Assembly: GCA_022792535.1 (NCBI GenBank)
Contig: JAAWBG010000066.1
Location: forward strand, 24,731 to 88,730
Direction of reading: 5' to 3'
Source of the DNA: Lachnospiraceae bacterium
GTDB lineage: Bacteria > Bacillota > Clostridia > Lachnospirales > Lachnospiraceae
Length of the DNA: 64,000 nucleotides
Positions 1 through 7,959 of the stretch are shown piece after piece. The translations under genes were made by a program, and so were the position numbers. Below the pieces are notes generated by a model. The model saw only the letters and a list, made by a program, of their open reading frames with translations. It ran no database searches and was not told the DNA's origin. Within the stretch, counting starts at the first letter, position 1, and each line of letters opens with the position of its first letter.

Positions 1-548
1 TAATTATTATCGTAAGTAAAACGCACCGGAAGACGCTTGATAATAAAAGCCGGAAGCTCTGTGGCCCGTCTGCCCCACTGTTTTTCCGTGTAGCCTTTCA
101 CCAGTCTGGTATACACGTCAATTCCTACCAGATTGATGGCCTGCTCTTCCAGATTTTTTGGATGTTCCACACTAAAAGCCTGTTTCTGCTCTTCAATTTT
201 TGCCTTGGCCTCTGCAGGAGTCACCACTCCCCACAATTTATGAAAAGTATTCATATTAAAAGGCATATTATAGATCTCGCCTTTATAATTTGCCACTGGC
301 GCGTTGGTGTAGCGGTTAAATTCTGCAAACTGGTTCACATATTCCCATACCTCTTTATTGGAAGTATGGAAAATATGGGCTCCATATTCATGCACCTGAA
401 TTCCTTCCAGCTCCTTTGTATAAATATTTCCTGCAATATGATCCCTTTTCTCTATCACAAGACATTTCTTTCCAGCCTTCTTTGCCTCCTGGGCAAATAC
501 TGCCCCGAACAGTCCTGCCCCTACGATCAGATAATCATATTTTTTCAT
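1..548 (-). CDS. glf: UDP-galactopyranose mutase (5' part, runs off left edge)
   Basis: Flavoenzyme that interconverts UDP-galactopyranose and UDP-galactofuranose in the cytoplasm for cell-surface glycans. Translating the minus strand from the ATG at 548 gives about 182 residues beginning MKKYDYLIVGAGLFGAVFA, a dinucleotide-binding GxGxxG motif at residues 10-15, followed by the family's ViEKRdHIaGNiYT segment and the HEYGAHIFHTSN block near residues 55-65. Both are typical of Glf. The remaining C-terminal half lies beyond base 1. The start is supported by a GAGGAAC ribosome site just upstream and a promoter at 601-629. The neighbouring gene on the other side is not visible, so its operon is unknown. 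Confidence 0.93.
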   Translation of the reverse strand, partial: MKKYDYLIVGAGLFGAVFAQEAKKAGKKCLVIEKRDHIAGNIYTKELEGIQVHEYGAHIFHTSNKEVWEYVNQFAEFNRYTNAPVANYKGEIYNMPFNMNTFHKLWGVVTPAEAKAKIEEQKQAFSVEHPKNLEEQAINLVGIDVYTRLVKGYTEKQWGRRATELPAFIIKRLPVRFTYDNN

Positions 549-600
549 TTGAGTTCCTCATGCCTTTCTCACTGCTGTTTTCCTGTTTCCATATACGTTT

Positions 601-629
601 AGTATAGTATAACCACTTTATTTATACAA
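601..629 (-). promoter_or_regulatory. Predicted sigma-A promoter for glf
   Basis: On the minus strand TTGTAT (624-629) and TATACT (601-606) are separated by exactly 17 bp, about 50 bp upstream of the glf start codon. Confidence 0.6.
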
Positions 630-697
630 GAGATTTTTATGTAACCTTTCAGCAGCGCATATCTGCAAAATACGTTCCATACCTGCCCCTTATGGGC

Positions 698-720
698 GCT
701 TTTGACACTCTAATCTTATA
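698..720. repeat. Half copy of the GATTAGGGTGTCAAAAG palindromic repeat
   Basis: The stretch GCTTTTGACACTCTAATCTT is one arm of the palindrome found complete at 1049-1111 and 12254-12289. Only one arm is present here, with one base changed from the other copies. It lies between the glf promoter and the tRNA promoter. Confidence 0.5.
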
Positions 721-746
721 AATATAAAATTTTTCCAAAAAAACTA

Positions 747-776
747 TTGACTTTTATTTCAAAATAGTAGTATAAT
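747..776 (+). promoter_or_regulatory. Promoter for the tRNA pair
   Basis: TTGACT at 747-752 and TATAAT at 771-776 with an 18-bp spacer, about 56 bp before tRNA-Val. Confidence 0.7.
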
Positions 777-832
777 GGTCAAGCAGTCGACAAGAAAAGA
801 ACTTATAACTGTTGAATGCAAGCGATAACCAT

Positions 833-905
833 GGGATCTTAGCTCAGCTGGGAGAGCATCTGCCTTACAAGCAGAGGGTCACAGGTTCGAGCCCTGTAGG
901 TCCCA
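833..905 (+). tRNA. tRNA-Val (anticodon TAC)
   Basis: Complete cloverleaf: acceptor GGGATCT pairs with AGGTCCC plus discriminator A; D arm AGCTCAGCTGGGAGAGC; anticodon stem TCTGC/GCAGA around loop CTTACAA, giving TAC; T arm with GGTTCGAGCC. CCA is not encoded. Cotranscribed with the tRNA-Met that follows. Confidence 0.97.
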
Positions 906-931
906 TTTTAATGGAATTATATATGTATTAT

Positions 932-1005
932 GGCGGAATAGCTCAGTTGGCGAGAGCACACGGTTCATACCCGTGGTGTCGGGGGTTCAAATCCCTCTTC
1001 CGCTA
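932..1005 (+). tRNA. tRNA-Met (anticodon CAT, elongator type)
   Basis: Acceptor GGCGGAA pairs with TTCCGCT plus A (first pair G-T); anticodon stem CACGG/CCGTG around loop TTCATAC, giving CAT; T arm GGGGGTTCAAATCCC. It lacks the run of three G-C pairs typical of initiator tRNA anticodon stems, so elongator Met (or an Ile-CAT) is preferred. CCA is not encoded. Confidence 0.93.
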
Positions 1006-1013
1006 TTTTTTAT

Positions 1014-1045
1014 ATCCTGAAAGTTTTCTGCTTTCAGGATTTTTT
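1014..1045 (+). terminator. Rho-independent terminator of the tRNA operon
   Basis: Perfect 10-bp stem ATCCTGAAAG/CTTTCAGGAT with a 7-base loop, followed by six T residues, right after tRNA-Met. Confidence 0.9.
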
Positions 1046-1048
1046 CAT

Positions 1049-1111
1049 CTTATAGGATTCGGGTGTCAAAAGCACCTTTGGCGCACCCTTTTGACACCCG
1101 AATCTTATAGG
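1049..1111. repeat. Palindromic repeat, full copy
   Basis: Arms GATTCGGGTGTCAAAAG (1056-1072) and CTTTTGACACCCGAATC (1088-1104) are perfectly complementary over 17 bp with a 15-base spacer. TTATAG flanks both arms in direct orientation. Related copies are at 698, 2851, 12254 and, as halves, near 21080 and 32783. Confidence 0.8.
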
Positions 1112-1170
1112 AAAGACCTTGTCACGTTGAAGCGTAAAAGCGACTTTCCTACTAGAAGAAAATATAGAGA
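1105..1170 (-). repeat. Fragment of the mosaic hairpin repeat, reversed
   Basis: Read on the minus strand, this contains ACGCTTCAACGTGACAAGGT followed by CTTTCCTATAAG, the same module seen at 20582-20612 and 24511-24540. It directly abuts the palindromic repeat, so the two repeat families occur together. The rest of the stretch to about 1220 holds no gene that can be supported. Confidence 0.55.
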
Positions 1171-1223
1171 TGCGTACGCAAATGCAAAGGAAATATGTCC
1201 CAAAAGCAACCTATTTGCGGCGC

Positions 1224-1250
1224 AGAATTTCGTAAAACGAAATTCTTTTT
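1224..1250 (+). terminator. Terminator-like hairpin
   Basis: Perfect 10-bp stem AGAATTTCGT/ACGAAATTCT with a 3-base loop and a following T run. No gene ends directly before it, so it may be part of the repeat rather than a working terminator. Confidence 0.6.
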
Positions 1251-1339
1251 TATCTTGACATGAAAACGAAACTTTCGGCGCATACTATCCCTGCAGTTAT
1301 GTTGTATCTTATGGATTCACAAAACAGGAGGAGCAAAAG

Positions 1340-1564
1340 ATGATAACGATTGAAATGGACTATTTAAAAGAGAAAGTAGAAAACAGGTTAAAGGAAGAAA
1401 ACAACCACCGAAACAGACGGGAGGATCTCTACGCCTTAGATCAGCAGATCAGCGGATTGTACAGTACCTTTGAATTGATCACAAGCGCGCAGGAACGAGA
1501 ACTTCGGCAGCCAGTAAAGGACGCTATGGCGCAGCTTGGCAGTCATATGACCATCAGATCATAA
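1340..1564 (+). CDS. Small hypothetical protein, 74 aa
   Basis: Unrecognised small protein beginning MITIEMDYLKEKVENRL. It is charged and predicted helical, with a likely coiled-coil region over residues 5-50 and no signal peptide or membrane segment. The ATG is preceded by AGGAGGAGCAAAAG, a strong ribosome site, and the gene is followed by a good terminator at 1581, so it is probably expressed as a single gene. Function is not inferred. It sits among other very small genes (1647-1799, 3009-3173) around the NYN protein gene. Confidence 0.7.
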   Translation: MITIEMDYLKEKVENRLKEENNHRNRREDLYALDQQISGLYSTFELITSAQERELRQPVKDAMAQLGSHMTIRS

Positions 1565-1580
1565 GCTCTCCCATAAAAAC

Positions 1581-1622
1581 AGGCTGTCTCAAATCATTTT
1601 ATACTTATTTGAGACAGCCTTT
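1581..1622 (+). terminator. Bidirectional-looking terminator
   Basis: Perfect 14-bp stem AGGCTGTCTCAAAT/ATTTGAGACAGCCT with a 12-base loop, between the convergent small genes ending at 1564 and 1647. Only two T residues follow the stem on the plus strand. Confidence 0.8.
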
Positions 1623-1646
1623 CCATATATAGAAACAATATTTGTT

Positions 1647-1799
1647 TCAAGATTCCCCTTCTTTTACAATGTCCTCCAAAACGCGGATCAAGTCCTGAAG
1701 CGTATACAATTGTACATTCCGCTCTAAAATGCAGTCTTTTAGCTCTGCTGACAATGTCTCAAACTTCTCCTGTAAAGGGGGCGCTACATAAGTTGCCAT
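1647..1799 (-). CDS. Small hypothetical protein, 50 aa
   Basis: Minus-strand open frame of 50 codons starting MATYVAPPLQEKFETLSAEL and ending KEGES. A clear GAGGTGATTTT ribosome site precedes the ATG. The sequence is amphipathic helix-like with no membrane segment. Family not recognised. A second gene of the same size class, with a near-identical ribosome-site context (GAGGTGATTAAA ATG GCA), lies at 3009-3173 on the same strand, and the two flank the NYN gene. Confidence 0.65.
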   Translation of the reverse strand: MATYVAPPLQEKFETLSAELKDCILERNVQLYTLQDLIRVLEDIVKEGES

Positions 1800-1860
1800 A
1801 AAATCACCTCACTATAGTATGAGATAAAAATAAATTTCTTATTCTTTCCCCAAAAGCTGG

Positions 1861-1889
1861 TTGTTTCTCCCTGCAGAAAGTATTATAAT
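1861..1889 (+). promoter_or_regulatory. Promoter for the NYN-domain gene
   Basis: TTGTTT (1861-1866) and TATAAT (1884-1889) with 17-bp spacing, about 73 bp before the start codon at 1963. Confidence 0.7.
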
Positions 1890-1962
1890 AAAACAGCAGT
1901 ACATGCCGCAGCAATTGCCATACGCAATTTTCCATAAGGCATGACAGCAGAAGGAGCAGAAA

Positions 1963-2769
1963 ATGGATGATGAAAAAAAATATGCTTTATTGATCGATGC
2001 AGACAATGTATCCTCAAGGTATATTGAAATTGTTACAAAAGAAGCACAGACATTGGGGAATGTGACGATCCGGCGGATCTACGGAGACTGGACTTCCAAT
2101 TCCAAGATCTCCTGGAAAGATTCTTTACTGGAAAATTCACTGACGCCCATTCAGCAGTATAACTATACCGTAGGAAAAAATTCTTCAGATTCAGCAATGA
2201 TCATTGACGCCATGGATATTTTATATACCAATGATGTGGACGGATTTATCATTGTATCCTCTGACAGCGATTTCACTAAATTGGCCATGCGCCTGCGGGA
2301 ATCTGGAAAACGGGTGATTGGAATGGGAGAAAGCAAGACGCCTACTCCTTTCGTAAGAGCCTGCGAACAGTTCAAAACTTTGGATGTATTATATAAAAAT
2401 AATAATCCAGGGCCCAGAAACAATCATCCAGAACCAAAAACTTTCCCAGAACGCGGAAGAAGAACCTACGTAAAAACCTCAGAACCAGACAAGGCTTTAG
2501 TCAAAGACGCGGAACCCATCACCGACTTAAAGTCCATCAAGGCCACTATTATCTCTCTTTTAGACGAAAATTCAGATGAAGATGGCTGGATGTATCTGTC
2601 AGAACTTGGGAATATGATCCAGAAAATGTACTCAGATTTTGACTGCCGAAATTATGGCTATCACAAATTCGGAAAATTGATCGAATCTTTTTCCGAATTA
2701 CAGACAAGAAAAGACGATTCCAGCAACGGAATCACAAAGATCGTATTAGTAAGAAAACGAGAAGACTAA
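1963..2769 (+). CDS. NYN domain protein with OST-HTH/LOTUS C-terminus
   Basis: 268-aa predicted cytoplasmic RNA-acting protein. Residues 1-145 form a NYN (PIN-like, LabA/DUF88) nuclease fold: the acidic metal-site residues appear in ALLIDADN (about 9-16), the SSDSAMIIDAMDIL segment (about 74-87) and IIVSSDSDFTKLAMRLRE (about 97-114). A charged linker (about 150-200) leads to a C-terminal OST-HTH/LOTUS-like domain (about 205-265, including GWMYLSELGNMIQK and GYHKFGKLIES), a fold known to bind RNA. The start has AGAAGGAGCAGAAA before it. It is transcribed alone from its own promoter. The substrate is unknown. Proteins of this layout occur widely in bacteria, and involvement in RNA turnover is inference. 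Confidence 0.88.
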   Translation: MDDEKKYALLIDADNVSSRYIEIVTKEAQTLGNVTIRRIYGDWTSNSKISWKDSLLENSLTPIQQYNYTVGKNSSDSAMIIDAMDILYTNDVDGFIIVSSDSDFTKLAMRLRESGKRVIGMGESKTPTPFVRACEQFKTLDVLYKNNNPGPRNNHPEPKTFPERGRRTYVKTSEPDKALVKDAEPITDLKSIKATIISLLDENSDEDGWMYLSELGNMIQKMYSDFDCRNYGYHKFGKLIESFSELQTRKDDSSNGITKIVLVRKRED

Positions 2770-2850
2770 CTTAAGACACGCTAAATACTCAAGTTTCGTA
2801 ATCATCTGTATTCTTATAGGAAGTCTAAAAAAGGAAATCTAAAAAAATTT

Positions 2851-2899
2851 CTTATGAGATTAGGGTGCCAAAGATACTTTTAACACCTTAATCTTATAA
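2851..2899. repeat. Palindromic repeat, degenerate full copy
   Basis: Arms GATTAGGGTGCCAAAG (2858-2873) and CTTTTAACACCTTAATC (2877-2893) pair with a few mismatches, flanked by CTTATGA and TTATAA. It follows a TCTTATAGGAA stretch at 2813-2823 that resembles the edge of the mosaic repeat. Confidence 0.65.
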
Positions 2900-2908
2900 A
2901 AACACAAA

Positions 2909-2971
2909 TTTTTAGAGGAGATTTCAGAGAAAACGTATCAAAACGCTTCCATCTGAATCTCCTCTAAAAAA
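2909..2971. terminator. Long hairpin, possible bidirectional terminator
   Basis: Arms TTTTTAGAGGAGATTTCAGA (2909-2928) and TCTGAATCTCCTCTAAAAA (2952-2970) pair almost perfectly with a 23-base loop. A/T runs at both feet suit termination in either direction, between the NYN gene and the minus-strand small gene. Confidence 0.7.
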
Positions 2972-3008
2972 TAGACTGACACAAAACACTTCTCTTCTAT
3001 ATTTCATA

Positions 3009-3173
3009 TCAGCTCTCCATCCGCTGTCTGCGTACTAGCTGCCAGATCGTATCGTGCATCCACCCTACGGTATCGTTTAGTTTTTTATTTTCTTCGATTA
3101 AAAGCTGGTTCTCTGTTTGTAATTTTTCTATCAGCTCGATATTAGTATTTTGGAGAATATTGCTGACTGCCAT
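3009..3173 (-). CDS. Small coiled-coil protein, 54 aa
   Basis: Minus-strand open frame starting MAVSNILQNTNIELIEKLQ and ending RRQRMES. GAGGTGATTAAA precedes the ATG. The central part (residues 12-35, rich in Leu, Glu, Asn and Lys) has a clear heptad pattern suggesting a short coiled coil. No signal peptide or membrane segment. The family was not recognised. The region from 3174 to 3386 has no further gene. Confidence 0.65.
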   Translation of the reverse strand: MAVSNILQNTNIELIEKLQTENQLLIEENKKLNDTVGWMHDTIWQLVRRQRMES

Positions 3174-3386
3174 TTTAATCACCTCTCTGCTATTATAACA
3201 GAATTACCGCAGATTTGGTGTTAAAATTGTGGAAAGAAATGGTAACCTCCTGATTGTCGATTTTATTCTACAATTTCCCAAAAGAAGTTAGAAAATTTGA
3301 CAATCTTTTTCCTTGATTTTATCCAAAAATGTGCATTTATTTTTCTCCAAAAACTGCATTTCGCGGATATTTAGCAAAATTTTGTT

Positions 3387-3686
3387 CTAATATTTCTTTA
3401 CAAATTTTGAAATCAATGCTCTGCAAGTATTCATTTGAATACAAGCATAAAAATCCTCTGTCACTTCTTTTCCTTTTCCTACTGTCATAGCATTATTTGC
3501 ATCTTCTTCTGTCTCCCAAAGAACAAAATCTGTCCACACCTTATCTTGTAGATAATGTTCCCAGGAAATAAAACCTTTCGCCTTAGAAATCACTTCATCA
3601 TGCAGCTTCTGAGTCCGTTCTATAAACTGTTCCTCACTGACATTTTTCCTGAGTTTGTAGGAAAAAATCCACGCTGTTTTTGCCAT
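3387..3686 (-). CDS. ABM-like dimeric alpha/beta-barrel protein, 99 aa
   Basis: Small cytoplasmic protein, MAKTAWIFSYKLRKNVSEEQ at the start. The pattern (a strand, a helix ending in HDEVISKAKGFISWEHYLQD, then a strand with VLWETEEDANNAM) resembles the antibiotic-biosynthesis-monooxygenase / putative quinol monooxygenase fold. That fold is about 95-100 aa and dimerises; many members have no proven enzymatic role. The ribosome site is AGGAGGAAGAG just before the ATG. It lies downstream of purL on the same strand with a 190-bp gap. Function is not assigned beyond the fold. Confidence 0.6.
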   Translation of the reverse strand: MAKTAWIFSYKLRKNVSEEQFIERTQKLHDEVISKAKGFISWEHYLQDKVWTDFVLWETEEDANNAMTVGKGKEVTEDFYACIQMNTCRALISKFVKKY

Positions 3687-3878
3687 ATCTCTTCCTCCTT
3701 TTCCGTGTTATATGACTCTTTTTTGTGAGAATAATTCTAATATTATCTGCATACTCCTGCATGGGACGGGCATTTTTGCAGCTTCTCTTCTTTCCGCCCC
3801 AGCAGGTCATTGTCTTTGTTTTTAACTTCCCGTTCTGGCTCTCCAAGGATTCCGATATATTTCAAAATATTCTTTTTC

Positions 3879-6800
3879 TTATTTAAAGTACGCCACGCCG
3901 CTCTCAAAGAGTTTCATATCCTGCTCTCCATAAATGTTAACCGCCACGCTCTGTCCCCGGCGCTCGGAATGAGCCATCTTACCCAATACTCTGCCATCCG
4001 GGCTGGTAATTCCCTCAATAGCCTGGTAGGAACCATTGATGTTCCACTCTTCATCCATGGTAGGTTCGCCTTTTTCATTGACATACTGGGTTGCCACCTG
4101 GCCATTGGCAAAGAGTTTGTCCAGCCATTCCTTAGGGGCCACAAAGCGTCCTTCTCCGTGAGAAGCCGGATTACAGTAAACTTTGTCTGGCTCTGCCTGT
4201 GCCAGCCAGGGAGATTTGTTGGTTACCACTTTTGTATATACCATTTTGGAAATATGGCGGCCAATGGTATTGTAAGTCAAGGTAGGGGAATCCTGGCTCT
4301 GCTGTATGATCTCTCCACAGGGAACCAGACCTAATTTTATCAGCGCCTGGAATCCATTGCAGATTCCCAGCATTAATCCGTCACGCTCTTCTAATAACTG
4401 CCGCACTGCCTCTGTCATCTTCTCATTGCGGAAAGCAGTTGCAAAGAACTTCGCGCTTCCCTCCGGCTCATCTCCTGCGGAGAATCCTCCTGGGAACATA
4501 ATAATCTGGGACTGTGCAATATCTTTCTGGAATACCTGAACAGAATCCCGGATATCTTCTGGACTTAGATTCTTAAACACCCGTACCGTCACATCTGCCC
4601 CAGCCCGCTCAAAGGCTTTTGCACTGTCATACTCACAGTTCGTTCCTGGAAATACTGGAATAAATACCCTAGGTTTTGCTACCTTATGTCTGCACACATA
4701 GATGTGATCTGTGCAGAACACTTCATTTTTTACTTTCTCACTGCCGGCTGCTATTCCTGTTTCCTGCAGAGAAATCCGCCATGCATTTCCTTCTTCTGAG
4801 ATTGTGGGGAAAACTTTTTCCAAAGTTCCTGTCCATGCCCGAACTGCCTCTTCCATGGCAATCTCTGTCTCACCGTAAATAAATTTCTGTTCCGCATTCA
4901 CTTCTCCGATCACCCTGGTGTAAGTCAAGCTGCCGCATCCTTCTGTCTCTTTTGCGGCGTCCCCAGCGTAAGAAGCCATAGCTGCTGCAATGGTTTTTTC
5001 CACCATCTCTACACTTTCTGCAGGAACTTCTCCGATCAGTGTTCCAAAGTTCGGTGCAAACATGCAGTTTTTGCACACATCTGCTTCCATCGTAACACCC
5101 AGCTGATTTCCAAACGCCATCTTGCTGACAGCTGCTGCCAGTCCTTTTCCATCCAAAGCATAGGCGGACACAATGGCCCTTTTCTGAATCAGTTCGTGAA
5201 CCGCCTCATATAATTTCATTACCTGTCCATATACCGGCAGATCATATTTGTCTTTCGCAATTTTAAAGATCATAAGCTTATTGCCGGCTGTCTTCAACTC
5301 TGGCGTGATAATATCTTGCTCTTTTGCCACATCCACTGCAAAAGATACTAAAGTAGGAGGAACATCAATTTCATTAAAAGTACCGGACATGGAATCCTTT
5401 CCTCCAATGGATGGAAGGCCAAATCCAATCTGCGCGCTGTAGGCTCCCAAAAGCGCAGCCAAAGGCTGACTCCACCGGGCAGGCTCCTCATTCATTCTGC
5501 GGAAATATTCCTGGAAGGTAAATCGGATCTTCTTATAATCTCCGCCGGAAGCCACAATTCTCGCCACAGATTCCAGCACTGCATAAACTGCCCCATGATA
5601 AGGACTCCAGGAAGACAGCTGGGGATCAAATCCATAAGCCATCATGGTAACGGTGTCGCATGTTCCATTCTGCACCGGAAGTTTTGCCACCATACTCTGG
5701 GTCTCAGTCAGCTGATACTTTCCGCCGTAAGGCATAAACACACTTCCCGCACCAATGGAACCGTCAAAAGTTTCCACCAGCCCCTTCTGAGAACATACGT
5801 TTAGATCCCTTAGCGTTGACAGCCAGGCAGTTCTGACATCATCTTTTTCCAATGCTTCCGCCACCTTGGGGATCTCTTTCTGTTCAAAGAAATTCTCCCT
5901 CTGGTCTGGAATCTCTACCTCTACAGCAGTTTCCTGATGGGCTCCATTGGTATCCAAAAATGCTCTGGAGATATTCACGATCTCTTTTCCTCTCCATTCT
6001 AACACCAGCCTTGGCTCCTCTGTCACTACAGCCACTTCCACTGCCTCTAAATTTTCTTCTTTGGCATAAGATAAGAATTGGCCCACATCCTCTGGATCTA
6101 CCACAACTGCCATACGCTCCTGGGATTCTGAGATGGCAATCTCTGTCCCATCTAATCCTGCATATTTTTTTGGCACCTTATCTAACTGTACCCGTAGTCC
6201 GTCTGCCAGCTCGCCGATGGCCACAGACACGCCGCCCGCGCCGAAATCATTACATTTTTTGATAATGTGGGCTACTTCTTCCCGCCGAAACAGTCTCTGA
6301 ATCTTACGCTCTGTGGGAGGATTTCCTTTCTGCACCTCCGCCCCGCAGACTGCTGTGGATTCTGTGTTATGAGCTTTGGAAGACCCTGTCGCCCCGCCGA
6401 TTCCATCACGTCCGGTACGCCCTCCTAACAGTATGATCACATCTCCCGGATCTGAGGTGAGCCGCTGTACCGCACGTCTGGGAGCAGCTCCCATTACCGC
6501 GCCGATCTCCATTCGTTTTGCCACATAATCTGGATGATAGATCTCTTTCACATATCCAGTTGCCAATCCCACCTGATTCCCATAGGAGCTATACCCATGA
6601 GCCGCTTCCCGCACCAGTTTTTTCTGTGGAAGCTTTCCAGGCAACGTATCTTTCACTGATTTAGTAGGATCTGCCGCACCTGTCACCCGCATGGCCTGAT
6701 ACACATAAGTTCTGCCGGAAAGAGGATCTCGGATCGCACCGCCTAGACAAGTTGCGGCGCCTCCAAAAGGCTCGATCTCTGTGGGGTGGTTGTGCGTCTC

Positions 6801-7772
6801 ATTTTTAAAATTTACCAGCCATTCTTCCGTCTGTCCGTCCACCTCTACCGGAACCACAATGGAACATGCATTGATCTCGTCAGATTCCTCCTGGTCTTCT
6901 AATTTTCCTTCCTTTTTCAGTCGTTTCATTGCCATCAGAGCCAGATCCATCAGGCAGACAAACTTGTCCTTCCGTCCCTGATACAGCTCTTGGTGCGTGT
7001 GAAGGTAATCCTGATAAGTCTCTTCCATCGGCTGTCTGTAGAACCCTTCCTGAAAGACAACGTCTTTCAATTCTGTGGAAAAAGTCGTATGGCGGCAATG
7101 GTCTGACCAGTAAGTATCTAACACCCGGATCTCTGTCACCGAAGGATCTCTCTTTTCTTCCCCTTTAAAGTAATTCTGAATATGCAGAAAATCTTTAAAA
7201 GTCATGGCAAGTCCCAAAGAATCATACAAACTCCGTAACTGATCTTCTTCCATATCCTGGAATCCCTCAAAAGTCTTCACATCTTCCGGTTCCTCAAACA
7301 CATCTACCAAGGTCTCTGGTTTTTCTAAACCAGTTTCTCTGGAATCCACCGGATTGATACAATAATTTTTGATGGAATTTAGCTGCTCCTCACTGACTCT
7401 TCCCTCTATCACATAAGTAACCGCTGAACGGATAATAGGCTCTTCTTCTTCATTCAGCAGTTTCACACATTGTTCTGCGGAATCTGCGCGCTGGTCATAC
7501 TGCCCTGGCAGATATTCCACACTAAATATCTGAGCGTCTCCACGCTCAAATGTCTCTTCGTAGACATCATCCACCGGAGGTTCTGAAAACACTGTCATCA
7601 ACGCTTTCTGATAGGTCTCCTCTGAAATATGTTCCACATCATAGCGGATCAGTACACGTACCCCTGTGACTGTCTGAATACCCAGATAACTCTTTATTTC
7701 TGACTGCAGTTCCTTTGCCTGAATGGCAAAAGCAGGTTTCTTCTCCACAAATATTCGTCTTACGTTTGTCAT
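3879..7772 (-). CDS. purL: Phosphoribosylformylglycinamidine synthase, single-chain
   Basis: 1297-aa FGAM synthase, fourth step of de novo purine synthesis: FGAR, ATP and glutamine give FGAM. The N-terminal 150 aa resemble the PurS-like domain. The two synthetase halves occupy about residues 200-1000 (HNHPTEIEPFGGAATCLGG near 335, and the GGKDSMSG motif). The last ~280 aa are a glutamine amidotransferase with nucleophile Cys in GICNGFQ and the His/Glu pair in SHGEGRF. All catalytic residues are present. The start at 7772 is chosen because AGGAGGAAGGATAAGT sits directly before that ATG, whereas an in-frame ATG at 7805 has no ribosome site and lies almost at the predicted transcription start. 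No purine riboswitch was recognised upstream. Confidence 0.97.
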   Translation of the reverse strand: MTNVRRIFVEKKPAFAIQAKELQSEIKSYLGIQTVTGVRVLIRYDVEHISEETYQKALMTVFSEPPVDDVYEETFERGDAQIFSVEYLPGQYDQRADSAEQCVKLLNEEEEPIIRSAVTYVIEGRVSEEQLNSIKNYCINPVDSRETGLEKPETLVDVFEEPEDVKTFEGFQDMEEDQLRSLYDSLGLAMTFKDFLHIQNYFKGEEKRDPSVTEIRVLDTYWSDHCRHTTFSTELKDVVFQEGFYRQPMEETYQDYLHTHQELYQGRKDKFVCLMDLALMAMKRLKKEGKLEDQEESDEINACSIVVPVEVDGQTEEWLVNFKNETHNHPTEIEPFGGAATCLGGAIRDPLSGRTYVYQAMRVTGAADPTKSVKDTLPGKLPQKKLVREAAHGYSSYGNQVGLATGYVKEIYHPDYVAKRMEIGAVMGAAPRRAVQRLTSDPGDVIILLGGRTGRDGIGGATGSSKAHNTESTAVCGAEVQKGNPPTERKIQRLFRREEVAHIIKKCNDFGAGGVSVAIGELADGLRVQLDKVPKKYAGLDGTEIAISESQERMAVVVDPEDVGQFLSYAKEENLEAVEVAVVTEEPRLVLEWRGKEIVNISRAFLDTNGAHQETAVEVEIPDQRENFFEQKEIPKVAEALEKDDVRTAWLSTLRDLNVCSQKGLVETFDGSIGAGSVFMPYGGKYQLTETQSMVAKLPVQNGTCDTVTMMAYGFDPQLSSWSPYHGAVYAVLESVARIVASGGDYKKIRFTFQEYFRRMNEEPARWSQPLAALLGAYSAQIGFGLPSIGGKDSMSGTFNEIDVPPTLVSFAVDVAKEQDIITPELKTAGNKLMIFKIAKDKYDLPVYGQVMKLYEAVHELIQKRAIVSAYALDGKGLAAAVSKMAFGNQLGVTMEADVCKNCMFAPNFGTLIGEVPAESVEMVEKTIAAAMASYAGDAAKETEGCGSLTYTRVIGEVNAEQKFIYGETEIAMEEAVRAWTGTLEKVFPTISEEGNAWRISLQETGIAAGSEKVKNEVFCTDHIYVCRHKVAKPRVFIPVFPGTNCEYDSAKAFERAGADVTVRVFKNLSPEDIRDSVQVFQKDIAQSQIIMFPGGFSAGDEPEGSAKFFATAFRNEKMTEAVRQLLEERDGLMLGICNGFQALIKLGLVPCGEIIQQSQDSPTLTYNTIGRHISKMVYTKVVTNKSPWLAQAEPDKVYCNPASHGEGRFVAPKEWLDKLFANGQVATQYVNEKGEPTMDEEWNINGSYQAIEGITSPDGRVLGKMAHSERRGQSVAVNIYGEQDMKLFESGVAYFK

Positions 7773-7818
7773 ACTTATCCTTCCTCCTGGAATCTGTTTA
7801 CTCATTTTTATCAGAATC

Positions 7819-7848
7819 AGTATAACACTAAACCCATCATCCGTACAA
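7819..7848 (-). promoter_or_regulatory. Predicted promoter of purL
   Basis: Minus-strand TTGTAC (7843-7848) and TATACT (7819-7824) with an 18-bp spacer, about 46 bp before the chosen start codon. Confidence 0.55.
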
Positions 7849-7887
7849 CGTTTTTTTCAGATCTAAATTGATTTCCCTAATACGTAA

Positions 7888-7921
7888 AAGTCTCTCTTAC
7901 CAACTCTGGTAAAAGAGACTT
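7888..7921 (-). terminator. Terminator downstream of galT
   Basis: Stem AAGTCTCTCTTACCA/TGGTAAAAGAGACTT, 15 bp with one G-T wobble and a 4-base loop, followed on the minus strand by TTTTACG. It separates the gal operon from purL. Confidence 0.75.
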
Positions 7922-7959
7922 CTGCCGCATACAGCTATGTCTTTCGTTCTTTTCATATA

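Noticed and set aside
812..1258. 148-codon open frame over the tRNA genes
   Set aside because: It reads through both tRNAs, their terminator and a repeat; the apparent protein is tRNA sequence in translation and has no ribosome site.
833..1260. Possible integration site of a mobile element at the tRNA genes
   Set aside because: No integrase and no direct repeat of a tRNA 3' end was found; the region holds only short repeats.
3634..3846. 70-codon minus-strand frame between purL and the ABM-like gene
   Set aside because: It overlaps the start of the better-supported ABM-like gene in another frame, is highly basic with no domain, and lacks a ribosome site.
7773..7959. Purine riboswitch upstream of purL
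   Set aside because: The expected conserved aptamer elements are not visible; the space holds a promoter and the galT terminator.
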